64,000 bases of DNA from Emmonsiellopsis sp. PD_33 (GCA_032988165.1 JANTQF010000145.1:19255-83254), one strand, 5' to 3'; shown: positions 36,901-48,466, counted from the stretch's first letter. Notes: generated from the letters alone by a model not told the origin. Numbers and translations are program-made.

Positions 36901-38088
36901 GAGGAGAACAAACCCGTGGAAGAGGCTGCCAATACTATCAACGAGCATAGTCCGAAAGCTGGTAAGGACAAAATCCTACAAGCCTCCTTCAATTCACTGT
37001 CCTTATCAGATAAAGGATCCGAGAAACGCGTGCCGGAAACTCCGCCAAAAGAGTCCGAGTGTGATGAAAGCGATTGGCCCGATGCTGGTGAAAATGGACC
37101 CACGAAACCAGGCGTTGTGGAAGACGTGACGAATGCTACGCCACTACCGGAACCACCAATGTCATTGCGGTCCGGGAAACCCAGGACTCCGACAGACCCC
37201 AGAAGAACTCCCCACGGACCCAGGTATAACCTAAAACAACCCATCGTCATCACCTTCGACTCGCTAGGTCTCCCACGACCACCCACGGTAAGGATTCTTC
37301 GCCAATATCTTGAAGAGGAAGCGAAATCGAAGCGAGCCTTTACTCTAGATCCTAGGAAACTTATGGGAATGACTGCGAAACAAATCCCGCAGCAACCCAA
37401 CTTCTCCGACTGCGGCCTTTATCTCTTGGCGTATCTTGAGAAGTTCGTCCGTGATCCAGACCTGTTTATCAACAAGGTATTACAAAAGGAGATGAACGGG
37501 GGTGATTGGCCGAAGATGGAATCGAGGGTGCTTCGACGTCGGCTTCGGACGTTTCTTCATAAGTTACATGACGAGGAGGAGCGGGCGAAGGAGAATAACC
37601 TGGATGGCGAAGACCAGATGGTGGATGCCAACCCGTTGAAGATACTGCTTGTGGGACCTGAGCGGCGAGTGGAGATGGCGCAGGCAAAGGATGGCCCAGC
37701 TGAATCTAAGAAATCCCCGATCTCAAAACAAAGTCCGAAACCCGCGTCAACTGTCCAGAAAGAAGGGACACCCAAGCCGGAATCTGAGAATAAACCACTA
37801 CCGTCAACTCCAAAGAGATCACCTGCCCAACCCAGCCATAAAACCCCGCGGTCGCAAGAACAGCAATCCAATGCTGCAATTGTGGTTGAGGACGAACCTG
37901 TCCCCGACAGCCAGTTTAAGGGTCTGCTCCAGGGTATTCAGGAAGTGGCCGCAGCTGAGGACCCTTCTAAAGTCGAAATTCCACAGACGCCCACCCCAGA
38001 GCCGATGAATGGACCGGGGTATGGTCAGTTCAACGAAAGTCCAGCAAGACGGTCTCCGAGAACGAAGATACCTGTTAGGGAGATTTGA
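33912..38088 (+). CDS. Ulp2/SENP6-like SUMO protease (peptidase family C48)
   Basis: Seven exons (33912-34130, 34294-34349, 34417-34482, 34544-34613, 34690-36275, 36328-36378, 36435-38088) give 1233 aa in one frame. Residues about 685-1070 form the protease domain: EFHDLERLGDGEFLNDNLIG, catalytic H788 in NENAHWYM, D958 in ITFDSLG, Gln in the QQPNFSDCG segment and nucleophile C1009. The His-to-Asp distance is about 170 residues because an acidic, disordered insertion of about 150 residues interrupts the domain, which is a hallmark of the Ulp2 branch that trims poly-SUMO chains in the nucleus. Long N- and C-terminal tails are Ser/Pro-rich. The first exon, with a His/Arg-rich stretch, is less sure; translation could start later, for example at the ATG at 34122. 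Confidence 0.88.
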
Positions 38089-38797
38089 AAGATTTGAGGA
38101 GTAGCAGTTCACGCAAACGGAGATTTTCTTCTTTTTACCCATTGGGATTTTTTGCTAGATTCTAACTATCTATTTGATATCCGGTGGTGCTTTGATTTTT
38201 GCTTTATGGTGTTTGGCCTCGGAGGGTGGCATAGGAGGATTAAGGAGTATGAGAAAGACACATTGCAACTAATCTTTCCTTATTTTTTTCGTTGTTTTTT
38301 ACCACATACATGCATTAGTGGAGTATCCATTCAAGGGGACGTTTTTTTGTCCGAGTGATGGTTGACATAAATATCCTGGCCAGCGTGTTATTGTTATCTG
38401 TGATCCGCTAGCTTCTTTTGCGATTTTATGCGAGTTAAATAATGATCTTTCATAGAGAGATATCAATCTGAAAAACATTCATCAACTTCTCACGCCTGCT
38501 TCTGTTCCGCATATACATACTTGACCAAAGCGAATACGAAATACGATGCTTACATAACCCGCAGCTCCCCAAACCTTAATCCCACCGCAACTGACATATC
38601 TGGCCGCTAGCTCTATACAAACTTGAACGAGAAGAAACCTCCCTCCAAAACAACCAAAAAAATCCACAATCTACAACTCCGACAACCCATCCACCGCTCA
38701 AATCCCTTCCCGCAAATCCCCTTCTATCTCCAAGCTTAGCCAAACATAACCCCGTAAACCCCCCCCATACCGGGTGCGCGCGCAACCCGCCGCAGCC
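38089..38797. other. intergenic region
   Basis: 3' flank of the SUMO protease gene and promoter of SPC3. A C-rich leader (CCCCCCCATACC) precedes the SPC3 start. Nothing else is recognised. Confidence 0.55.
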
Positions 38798-39739
38798 ATG
38801 CACTCGGCGCTGAACCGGGTCCAGAGCGTCTTCGGCTTCTTTACGACCGTCGCGTTCGTGCTGGCCTCGCTGACGGCGCTCTCGGTCGTGCTGCATCCGG
38901 CTGCCCCCGCGACGAGCGTTGAGGTGTCGAATGTGCAGGTGTATGTGTTTATTCCTTTATAATCTTGGGGGGGGGTTAGGATAGATAGGATGCTAATTGG
39001 AGATGTGATATGATGTAGGATCAAGGGACGACCGCATTACTATGCGACGAAGCGGGAGGAGTATGCGCAGATTAAGTTTGATCTTGATGCCGGTATGACT
39101 ACCTTACCTATCTACCATACACCAACCACCCCATCACAATAGCTCCTCAAGTTAACTCCCTACCTAACCAACTCCATAGACTTCTCCTCCCTCTTCAACT
39201 GGAACACAAAGGACGTCTTCGTCTACGTCCTCGCCTCCTACCCCTCCTCCTCAAACAACAAAAACCTAACCACCGAATCCATAATTTGGGACACAATCAT
39301 CCCCGCCCCCGAATCCCCCTACTCCATCCCGTCGCTAACAAAACGCTTCTTCCCCTCCCTCTCCACCTCAACCAATCCCAAAAAATCAAAATCAAAGTCC
39401 AAAAATAACAACAAAAACACCAAAAACAACAAACCAAAGACAACCCTCCACCTCAAAAACCAAAAACCCAAATACCAAATCACCGATATCTCGGGCTCCA
39501 TCGCCTCGCGCAGCGACGTACAGCTAGTCGTTGGCTGGAACGTGCAGCCGTGGGTGGGCGCGTTGATGTTTGGGCCGCATACGAAGGTTGCGGGGAATAT
39601 TGGCGGGACGCTGGGTGGGGTGCTTGATGCTGCGGTGTTGACTGGGGGGAGTGGGGGGAGGAGTAAGCCGTTTGAGTTTCCGGCGTTGAAGGGGAAGAGG
39701 AGGGAGGGGAGTGGGAGTGGGAGTGGGAGCGAGTTGTAA
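38798..39739 (+). CDS. SPC3: signal peptidase complex subunit 3 (SPC22/23 family)
   Basis: Three exons (38798-38940, 39019-39092, 39180-39739) give 258 aa. It starts MHSALNRVQSVFGFFTTVAF, with an N-terminal transmembrane anchor (about residues 11-35). The luminal domain follows: KGRPHYYATKREEYAQIKFD, DFSSLFNWNTKDVFVYVLAS (the conserved LFNWNTKQ-type motif), IIWDTIIPA and the closing SDVQLVVGWNVQPWVGAL. SPC3 is the essential glycoprotein subunit of the ER signal peptidase. Odd features are a Lys/Asn/Ser-rich low-complexity insertion of about 30 residues (KSKSKSKNNNKN and on) in the middle of the domain and a Gly/Ser tail. Coding-strand composition swings from very C-rich at the start of exon 3 to very G-rich at its end. 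Confidence 0.9.
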
Positions 39740-40293
39740 GTGTAGGCGCAGTGTAGGGGGGGTTGACGATGGAGGGGAGAGTTTTGATTTAGGAATTTTT
39801 ATTCTAGAACTATTTCAGATGTCCTGTTTCTGCCCTTCTATTTTTTTTTTGGGCTGCATTATTGAGATAGCATATTTTTGTTTTTTTATTTCATTCCGCC
39901 CTCCCTCCCTCCCCAACCCTTCAAGTTTTGCTAACGAACCTACAAAATCACTCATGTCTCTCTCCTCGTCTCCCCTTTTTACATGCACTGCCTCAGAAAC
40001 GGAAAGAAGGCGAAAATAGGAACACCCATAGAGAATAATTAGGGTACTTCGACCATTTCAAAGCCAAAAAAGAGGACGTAAAGGATAACTATACCGTACA
40101 GTGATTCCACCTCCCCAAAGCGACTATCGTTCACTCCTGTACCATCACCAGCAGGGAACAGAGTATTGGTACATCCTAAAAGAATACACCAAGGAAGTAA
40201 CGAAAAGTCAATCCCAACCACCCTTTTATTCGTTTCTCACAATCATCATATCCCATCCATCCATCCCTCATTACTTCAGCTCATTACCCCCGA
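39740..40293. other. convergent 3' region of SPC3 and the PMP3-like gene
   Basis: Homopolymer T runs near 39840-39890 and a CCCTCC tandem. No coding potential is recognised. Confidence 0.55.
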
Positions 40294-40881
40294 TCATCCT
40301 ACCCTCCCAATCAAACCGGTCGTATACCCCGTCTGCTGCCCCTCATAATCCCCCGCATACCCGGCCACCGGAGCCGGGGCAGCGGCAGGAGGCGTCTGGG
40401 CCGTCTGGGGACCCGGCGGAGGCGGATAATAGTAGTCAGTCGTCATGTCTCCGCCGTTCTGGATGCGACTGGAGAAGATGCCTGGAGCGCGTGAAGTGGC
40501 TATGCGGCCCTGGTGGCCTCTAGAGCGGCGGTCGTAGTAGACGTATTCGCAATAGAAGGCGTGGATGTGCCCGGGGAAGTAGCTGGATAGTACCCGAGTT
40601 AGTTGGCTGTTGGTCTTATCATGGGATAGAAGGGGGAGAAAGGAACAGGACAGAATACATACCCCAGCAAAGTCAGACAGACATTGATGAATAGGTCGGG
40701 GCAGCAGCCACCAATGAAGAAAACGCCAAGGGGAGGAACTAGATAGTGAGGATATGGGTGTTAGCATGTCTATCTCGCTCCCTCCCCTCCTCATCCACCA
40801 CTACCTAAATAGTAACTAAAGAACCAACTCACCAAACAGCGTAAGGATAATCAGCAAAACAGCCGCAAACGCATCCGCCAT
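40294..40881 (-). CDS. PMP3/UPF0057 (RCI) small membrane protein with extended tail
   Basis: Three short exons (40881-40833, 40738-40663, 40582-40294) give 137 aa. The first about 55 residues are a classic Pmp3 module: MADAFAAVLLIILTLFG, then VPPLGVFFIGGCCPDLFINV and CLTLLGYFPGHIHAFYCEYV, two hydrophobic helices with the PPLGV and CxxDLxIN...LLGxxPG signature. Canonical Pmp3 stops there at about 55-60 aa; this protein goes on for about 80 residues that are basic and then Tyr/Pro/Ala/Gly-rich (TTDYYYPPPPGP), as in yeast Sna2/3/4 paralogues. Pmp3 proteins modulate plasma-membrane potential and salt tolerance; Sna proteins travel to the vacuole. The gene is easily missed because no exon is long. 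Confidence 0.88.
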
Positions 40882-41991
40882 GGCTGCAATTCCACTTCCA
40901 AGCCTTCAATTGAATCTTTTTTTCTTTTTCTCCTCCGAACTCGTTACCTAGCCAATCGTGTGTATCAAATCGTATCACTATGCTTCCAGCCCAAGTAGAC
41001 GTCTCGTTCCAACCGGACTCGACTAGACTGGACTAGCCTTGGACGGAACAGATGGTGCGACAATGCGTGAGGAGGAGGGAACGGAGGAATCGGCGTAGAG
41101 GCGAATAGATAAGTGTTTATAGGAACTGATCGCCAGTATCGAGAACTAGTAGGTAGGGCCGCTTCAATCGGTTGATCAATCAATCAACCAACCAACCCGA
41201 GTAATATAATGTCGGCACGGTAATCGTAGGAGGTCCCAAAACGAGTGGCAAGGAAATCAACGAGATAGGGCATCAATGATGACAGGCGTATAGGTGAGAG
41301 ATGCTGGTACTGGCTGTTATCCAGTCAACATCTCTCATGCCGTCTCTGTCCAGCTGTCCTTTATGTCAATAGTCTAGAAGAATAGAAGAGATATATATAT
41401 CCAGAACAAGAAGAATCCAGCATCGGGAAGCAAGGGAGAATAATTAACTAAATCCCAAGGGACGGGGAAACACAAGCGCCACCCTCCCCCCTAAATTATC
41501 GACTAGATCACAGCAAGAACAGCCCGAGGTTGCGATAAGGTTGGCGGTGACGTCATCGGTTGGATGCGCTTATCTTATCGGGCGCCACGTGATATCGAGC
41601 TCCGGGAGGTGAGAAAGGGGTAGATAAATAAGTAGGCGCCTGTGAAGCTCCAAATACAAAAGTGAAGGATTGTATAGTCTAGTAAAGTAACCAAATAAAC
41701 ACCTAAACAAAACACCCGAGAAGGAATACACTTAGAAAGTACACGCTACCTGTCCAGTATGCATGTATCTAACATATAAAACACCCATCCGTAGAAAGAG
41801 TAGCGAGTATGCAACTCAACGCCCCTTAGTCCCCAAAATAAAGAGCGCAAATGTCCATAAAGATGGGAAACGCAAAAGCAGACCAGACCAAAAAATTAGC
41901 CAACCAAACACCATCATCGCCATTGTAAGAATAACCCTTTCCAACCTGCCAAGTACAGCGGGTAAACAATTCAATAATCTCCTTCCAGCCC
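40882..41991. other. intergenic region
   Basis: Promoter of the PMP3-like gene and 3' flank of the 847-aa gene. A (TCAA)/(CCAA) tract lies near 41175-41197. No gene is supported. Confidence 0.5.
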
Positions 41992-44591
41992 TCATGTCCC
42001 GGCACCTTGCACAGCACCATCTACAGCCAACAACACGCCCTCATCCGACTCCGTCCCACCCTCATCATCCTGTTCGTAGCCAGACTCCCCCAATGCATTC
42101 TCCCCATCATCAGTACCGCACCAGTCAAATGTGTTCGCGACAGAGGAAGGACACAAGTCTCCCACATCACTCGCCAGCAGACGTCCCTGTCTGTCCCACT
42201 CCATCATGTCCCGGACAAACGCGGCCTTGTCCTCTCCTCGGATCAGATGTTCTTCAACCGCCGGGTGAGAAAATGAAAATCGCAAGGCGGAGGTGTCCTC
42301 CGATGTGTTTACCCCAATACCAGAATCATATGCTGGAGGTCGGGCTGGGCGATTGGGATAATTATGAGCAAGCAAATCCTCATATGGGCCAATTATCCAA
42401 GGCCAATAGCAACTAGGCTCATTCGGCGGCCCAAAGCCTACGCGCTGGCCGTCGATTGTAAAAGAATCCTGAAACATCGGATTTGAGGACCCATCCGGCG
42501 TTTCATGACTCTCCCTCTGTCCGAGGTATTTCTTGGCATATGAGCGGTCATCCTCATCTTCGTCTGTAGTTGAAAGCACACGGTTCGCCGGATCGCGGCC
42601 GTCCTGAAAAAGGTATCCGTTACCCTTCTTTTGAACCGAATCGTTTACACCGCGCACAGGCGACCGTTTGCTCCACGGACTGTACGCCATTTCCAGATCT
42701 TCACCGTCATGATCATATGGGGATGGTACCTCCAGCATGTGATAGATCTCGTGATGTAAACCAGAATCGGTTCGAGGCAAATCGCGTCGCTCAGTCTTAG
42801 CCAACGGAGAGATTGTAATGCCAAGCTTAGGTTTATCCATAAAGGGATCCGCACTTTCAGCTTCGCCATCCCGTTGCGAGGGTCGAAATCTTCTTTCCCG
42901 GAGAGGACGCACCTTCAAACTACTGTTAAAAGGACCAAGAGGAGAAACCCATTCGTCTTCGTCCGTTGATAGGTCAAAAGGAAATGTAATTGGAACGTCC
43001 TCCGCAGGAACACTGTTGATGTTGCCAGTATCTGGCGGTAGTATTTGCTCCTCCCCGGCATCAAGATCAGGATCGGCATACGGGTCTTCGTATGGTTTGG
43101 TGTCGAGAACGGGACCGTTGGAGGGGCCGGGTTCAGGAGACGGTTCCCTACAACTACCCTCTTCGCTGTCTGATTCAAACAGTTGTGCCAAGCCAAGACT
43201 TTCGGACTCGACTTCGGGATACTCTCTCCGTCTGACATTGATGGTTACACGCGACCTGACACTCCTCTCAAAAATTACATCACGGCCAAATTCTTCCTTG
43301 ATCGTAGCTTTGACCAGGATTCGAAGGGCGTACATTTGGGACTGGTCTCGCGATGCCCCTCTAATAATGCTAGCGCCCGGGTAGAGTGTCAGACCCTCAT
43401 TCTCGGAGTAGAATGGAACGTTGCCAGTGAACCATTCTTCTACTTTATCCCATCGTAACCAAGGGACATCGGTCGTATAACGTATCCGCCGCTCCTCTGT
43501 GACACACGCGGGAATTCCAGAGGTGAAGGTAGAATTGTAACGCGGAATCAAATAGAACTGGTTCCCTTCCACTGTCACGGGCTCGAATTCGTCAAAGGAC
43601 AGACAGTCCGGGGCCCAATTCACCTCGACCGGAACTCCAACTAAACCAGGAGGAATAGCGTGCGAATGTTCGATGGGATTTAGAATCTTGACTCCAACAC
43701 TGAAACCCCCAGTTCCGTGCCATGGGCCACCAACAGCACCATGGGCATAAACAAAACAATCATGGGTGCGAACAAACTGTGCCACAGTGGTATACATGTT
43801 TCCCTTCGAAGCCAGCCAATAAAAAGGGCGATGATGTTCCTTGAAGCACTGTACCATTGCCGTCACAATATCAATCATGCTAACTGACAAATGGTGCACG
43901 CCATCGGAGATATTACCACCACGTGTGTCGTCTTTCGGGTAAACATGAGCCGCGATTTCACGCTGTTGCTTCAACAACTCGAGTTGATCATGCAACAAGC
44001 GTTCCAGCACTTTCTTAAATGTTCTCTCCCAAAATAGCAGTTCCTCCGCCTTATCCGATGAAAGGCCCTTCCACACTTTTGTGATATTGAGGCGGGCGAC
44101 TGTGCGGCTCTCACGAAGAGCTTCAAGGTCAAACTGCGGTGCCTCGTTGCCTGATGCCTCGGGGTACGGCTTATAGCTCGGTCGGTACATATCTGTCATG
44201 CTCCCGCATTCAGGGAAGGAATTCCCAAAAATGCTAAAGACAAGGTTGGATGGCGGTGGGTCAATTTTAGGCCGAGGGTCACTCTTGTGGGAGCGCTCAT
44301 TCTTAGGCGGAGGCGGATTGACACCAGACGAAGAAAACTGCAGCTGTCAGCCACCAGTAGGTGTTATAACTTGCAACGTCAAACCCAACTAACCTTCTGC
44401 GGCTCCCCCCTAGCTCCATGAACCACCATCCCCAAATCTGACCTAAAAGACTCGGGCGGAGGGGCGGCGTATGCCCTCCACTTGGACCTTTGCACACGCC
44501 ACTGGTACCAAGTACTGTGTTGAGGAGACCGATGCACAGGCGGATAATTATACATATCTTGGTATATGAAATCGTCTTGGTTCGAAGGCAT
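41992..44591 (-). CDS. unrecognised 847-aa protein
   Basis: Two exons (44591-44394 and 44337-41992; donor GTTAGT, acceptor GCAG) give 847 aa. The start ATG 44591 has a good context (GTAAACATGC). I do not recognise the family. Visible features: a Tyr/Pro-rich first 70 residues; a helical, charged segment around residues 130-200 (LLFWERTFKKVLERLLHDQL); a likely globular part about 200-480 rich in Gly, Trp and Phe (HGAVGGPWHGTGGFSVGVKI; VPWLRWDKVEEWFTGNVPFY); then about 360 residues of acidic, Pro/Ser-rich disordered sequence. No signal peptide or transmembrane segment. An alternative shorter protein could start at the ATG 44199. It may be a fungal-specific regulatory or scaffold protein; no function is claimed. 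Confidence 0.7.
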
Positions 44592-45081
44592 GTTTACTGC
44601 GGCAGTTTCCTCAGAGTCCGCCAGAAGCCTGTCTCGGTATAGAGGTCGGTATTCGGACGGCACATCGAGCGAGACTCGTGAAGAGGGACTAGTAAGAGAG
44701 CGTTAGATCCTGCAGAGCAGATGAGGGACTGATCGTACTTCATGAGAATGGATAGCCCATACGGAGAATGGATAGCCCATACGGATGCGGATATGTAGGC
44801 GGCGAGAATAGGGATGTCGTAAGGGTGTAGGATATCCAAATACGCTTGTCGATGAGCAAGACTTGCCTTCACTACGTCGTCAAGCATGGCGGAGATGTGG
44901 TGGGTTGAGGCCAGGAAGGCACTGATGGATGTTGCGATGAAAGAAAGCGACACCCGCAAGCGTGAATCCCACAGCAAGTCCAAAGGCCAGGAAATAATCA
45001 AAGAACAGGAACAAAGTGAATGGAAAAGACAGCCATAGTCATTATCTCATGGTCATCATTAAAGGCACAAAGCAACATTAA
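44592..45081. other. intergenic region with a 20-bp tandem duplication
   Basis: Separates the 847-aa gene from the kinase gene (both minus strand). An open frame of 135 codons at 44594-45001 (-) has hydrophobic segments, but no signature and an uncertain start, so it is not called. Confidence 0.5.
44744..44783. repeat. perfect tandem duplication, 2 x 20 bp
   Basis: GAGAATGGATAGCCCATACG occurs twice head to tail at 44744-44763 and 44764-44783, about 150-190 bp upstream of the 847-aa gene's ATG. Confidence 0.8.
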
Positions 45082-46703
45082 TCAAACTGCATCTATTGAA
45101 GCTCTCATTGTCACCTGCTCGTTCTTATTTCCCAGCTTTGAAATCTGCAAGAATGCATCAACTCCGTAGCCTTCCAGGCTATGCAACTCCAGACTCCCAG
45201 CCCAGTACTCTGCATACACCCTGCTCATTGGCAGCCCCATGCCCAGTCTCAAATTCGGTGGCCTTGAGCTGAGAGATGCAAGAGAGCTGTCTCTATGATT
45301 AAATCCGCCGTCTGAGGTATACTCTGCATGGCCTTGCCCTCTCTCGGTAGACGCAGAGTTGGTAACCTTTACTTCTTGCATCGTGGCGGCCATGGTAGGC
45401 ACTTGTTGCAGGTTCTCAAGTCGCCTCTGGGTGTAGGGGCCCTTGCAGAAGGACCACAAATACGGCAAAAGCTCCCTGGAAATTCCTCCGCCTTGATCAG
45501 AGACCCGGATGATAACATGTTGCGGAGCCTCGCAAATCAACACTTCAATCGGCGGCGGCTGCGCTGTGCTGTCCTTGAACCTCTCCGAGACCGCTTGGAT
45601 GGAGTTCCGCAGTAATTCCCCGACGATGTACTCCAAGTGGCTCAGAATGTAAGGAAAGGTGGCTCCTAAGTGACCCTTGACTACAATATCGGGGACCCGG
45701 CAGTCGGGTCCCAGTGTCTGTTTTATCAGATCTTTGGCCCGCTTGCCGCACTTTTCCACGACCTCTTTCGCATTGCATCTAAGAAAAACCTCTCCAACAA
45801 AATCGGCATTGAGGTCCGTCCTATCTTTCGAATCGGGAAAATGCCAGGGCGAGTTGAAGGTATCTGTGAGCGCGAGATGTTGTTCCGCGATTACACGACG
45901 AGATATCCGCTGCGCAAATGATTGTTAGCTACCAGTCCTTCACACCTTAAAACAGTTCATGCGTCCAACATACCGCGCGCAACAGCGTATTCATAAACCG
46001 ATCCATCTCCTCGGGCTTCACCAGCTCCTGACACTCCAGCACACCCATTGCTAGATTCGGAATGACGGTAAGGTGCTCCTTGAGTGTGGTCCGGAGGATC
46101 TCACAATATCGATCATTATCATCCAGCGTCCTAATCTCCGGGACGCTGCGAAAGCGCTCAAATGCCTTGTAGTAGAGTTCGTAAACGAGGGAGAGGTGGG
46201 GGTTTGTGACGACAACGTAGGGCAGCTTCTGCATGTCGCGGAGACGGTGGGCGATTCTACACAGGCATTAGCATTCTAACAGATTCCAGATAGAGAAGTG
46301 GTGGTTAACAAATAGCACGGACCTGGTAGGTAGCTCCGTGCGCACATAATTGGCCGAGCTGATCAAGCGCGACTCGGTCAGCGTGCGGCCAAAGAAGGTC
46401 AACTGCCGCAGGCTTATCGGGCGGACTTCTCGCTCAACCCATCTGGAAATGCATTAGCGAATGACTCGCGCCCACTGCAATTAACCAACATCAAATAAGG
46501 GCATCTTACTCATCCAACACAGAACCCGGTCTCCACGGCGGCGGGCCAGTCGGTTGCACCGCGGAACCGGAGAGACATCTAGCATTGGCATTGGCATTGC
46601 CGTACAACATGGATGGAGGAGGGAGAGGGAGAGGAGAAGCTCTCAGACGACCTCTAACACCGCTCCTCCACCATTGAGCAGGGGCAGATTGGGGCGGACG
46701 CAT
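45082..46703 (-). CDS. mitochondrial pyruvate / branched-chain ketoacid dehydrogenase kinase
   Basis: Four exons (46703-46510, 46442-46323, 46256-45974, 45909-45082) give 474 aa. The first about 60 residues are Arg/Ser/Pro-rich without acidic residues, a mitochondrial presequence. The helical regulatory domain follows (RPISLRQLTFFGRTLTESRL, LPTRIAHRLRDMQKLPYVV, LVYELYYKAFE, with the phosphoacceptor-like RISRRVIAEQHLAL). The GHKL ATPase domain comes next: N-box VGELLRNSIQAV, G1 VSDQGGGI, and G2 in LGMGLPMSRVYAEYW. This family phosphorylates E1-alpha of the pyruvate or branched-chain 2-oxoacid dehydrogenase complex in the matrix; which of the two is not decidable. An insertion with Ser/Thr repeats separates the G1 and G2 boxes, as in other fungal members. 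Confidence 0.92.
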
Positions 46704-46910
46704 CCTGGAAGAAGGCCATGCACGAGAGTCTATGGCATGGGGGTTGGGGGGTGGGGAGACAAGCTGGTCGTGCACCTGGGCATGTGGGTGCTTGTCGGGG
46801 GAGACGAGGGCGGGAGGCGGGGAAAGTGGCGGAGAGGACCGTCGCTCATTGTCTGCGGGACATGCTACGGCGGTGACGGGGAGAGAGAAGAGGTGAGGAG
46901 GGAGATTGGA

Positions 46911-47109
46911 GTTGAAGTTGAAGTTGAAGCTGAAGTTGAGGTTGAAGTGGGCAGCCGAGTCAGGGCATCACGCCGTCCCGTGTTCGGTGAGTCGAAGCAT
47001 GTGTCAGCCAGCAGCGGGCTTGGCGTGGATCGGAGAAGCTTATTTTTAGTTGGCGATAAGCGATCTGATAATCCAGAATCCAGATGCAGCTTCAACTTCA
47101 ACTTCAACT
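46911..47109. repeat. 22-bp perfect inverted repeats of a GTTGAA microsatellite
   Basis: The arm at 46911-46932 (three GTTGAA-like units ending AAGCTG) is the exact reverse complement of 47088-47109. The spacer is 155 bp, so the DNA could form a long-range hairpin. The second arm abuts a GACA tract. Confidence 0.75.
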
Positions 47110-47289
47110 GACAGACAGACAGACAGACAGCAGGAGCATCACCATGGACCTGTATGTGGTATGCCCTTGTCCTAGTCAGAAAGGCTAACCTCTTCCTAGC
47201 AGTCCCCCTTGCCAGAAGAACAGTCGTGTCTTCCACGTCTAGGTAGAGGACAAGATGGGCAGAAATACATCTTCAGGCCCAGCTAGCCA

Positions 47290-47825
47290 GTGGACGAGGA
47301 GCCTCAGGCATATTCACCACCGGCCGAGGTGGAAGTACGCAACAAATATAGACACCTGCAAGGCCGCTGCATCCCGGTTTGTTACGGCGTCAAATACCTA
47401 GACGACACAGTTGGGTTCACGCCCAAGGATACATGGGGGTATAGATGCGAAATTTTCTCACACGTTTGGATACAGAAAAGCGACCGTTACCTTTCCGCTA
47501 GGGGCTGTCCTCTTTGGATCTGGTCTTGGTGTGACGTCTAATCCGGCTTGGCATGCGTTCGTCGAGGAAACGGTTCACGATCTTGGAGACTTGGACCAAG
47601 GAGGTTGTCTATTTAGTTCGACGCGAGAAGCCCATTGATGGTGGCCCATGGTGAGTTGACTTCAACGGCCGCTCCTTTGGTCACTTTGACACGGTCCGGC
47701 GTCTCATGCCTGGACTAGCTACCGGTAGTTCGTCCGTCGTCGTCCGGGCCAACAAGGGAGTTGAATTAGCGCCAAAGAGGCCAAGAGAGACTCCGACGAG
47801 AGCAATGAGATCGAAGACTTGTGTC
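47290..47825 (+). pseudogene. possible broken gene fragments
   Basis: One frame from 47290 encodes EVEVRNKYRHLQGRCIPVCY, which resembles the LQG..IP block of fungal kinase-like proteins. A different frame at about 47545-47825 encodes VVYLVRREKPIDGGPW, a stop, then VDFNGRSFGHFDTVRRL. Coding-like text spread over frames with stops suggests a decayed gene, but the resemblance is weak and chance is possible. Confidence 0.25.
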
Positions 47826-48466
47826 ACTGATTTCTGAATCTAACTGGGCTAGCTAGCCTTATGGGGTAACTATCAAGGCGATGCTGGGCAGAGGGGCACG
47901 CCACGAAGCAAATCTAATAACATGATAGAAGCATGGAGGAGCCTCCGCGAAGAGCATTCAAGGTTGTAACTAGTATAAGAGTATTCAAAAAAATTCCTCA
48001 CATACCATTTACATTCTACCCGCATACATGCTAATGGCAGGCTTAGGTGAAGCATGAATGGCCTGAGAATTGCCAGTGGACGCCACCTCAGAAACAATTA
48101 AGAATCGTCACCAAGAACAAAAACATGCAGTGAAAAAACCCAGCCGGGCAACATTGAACCCAACCACCAGAGGCACAACTTATACCTGATAGCGTTGAAC
48201 CATGCCAACGACCCTGTCCCCGACAATATTACTTAATAAGTTTTAGTAGTCATCGCGATGCTTATGGAACAAATAGATCCACTTCTGGGCAGTATTATCA
48301 CAGGGGTTGTCAGTGCCATCTGCATACCCTGCCCCGAGCTGAAGTCCGGGGTTATATTTCCCTCCTTCGTTTCAATATGTTTTAAATATGTTTTAAAGTC
48401 AAGCATTGGGTCTTTTCAACCTCTTTTCCCATTATACTTTCTGTACCTGCTTGGCTAGAGGTAGCT

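Larger units (their letters stand above)
46704..48466. other. divergent intergenic region with relics
   Basis: About 1.8 kb between the kinase (-) and the BBE-like gene (+). It contains a 22-bp inverted repeat pair (46911-47109), a GACA microsatellite (about 47110-47131) and possible broken coding sequence at 47290-47825. No intact gene is supported. Confidence 0.5.

Noticed and set aside
44594..45001. 135-codon minus-strand frame with hydrophobic segments
   Set aside because: It overlaps the 5' region of the 847-aa gene, has no recognisable motif, and its frame does not join any neighbouring exon.
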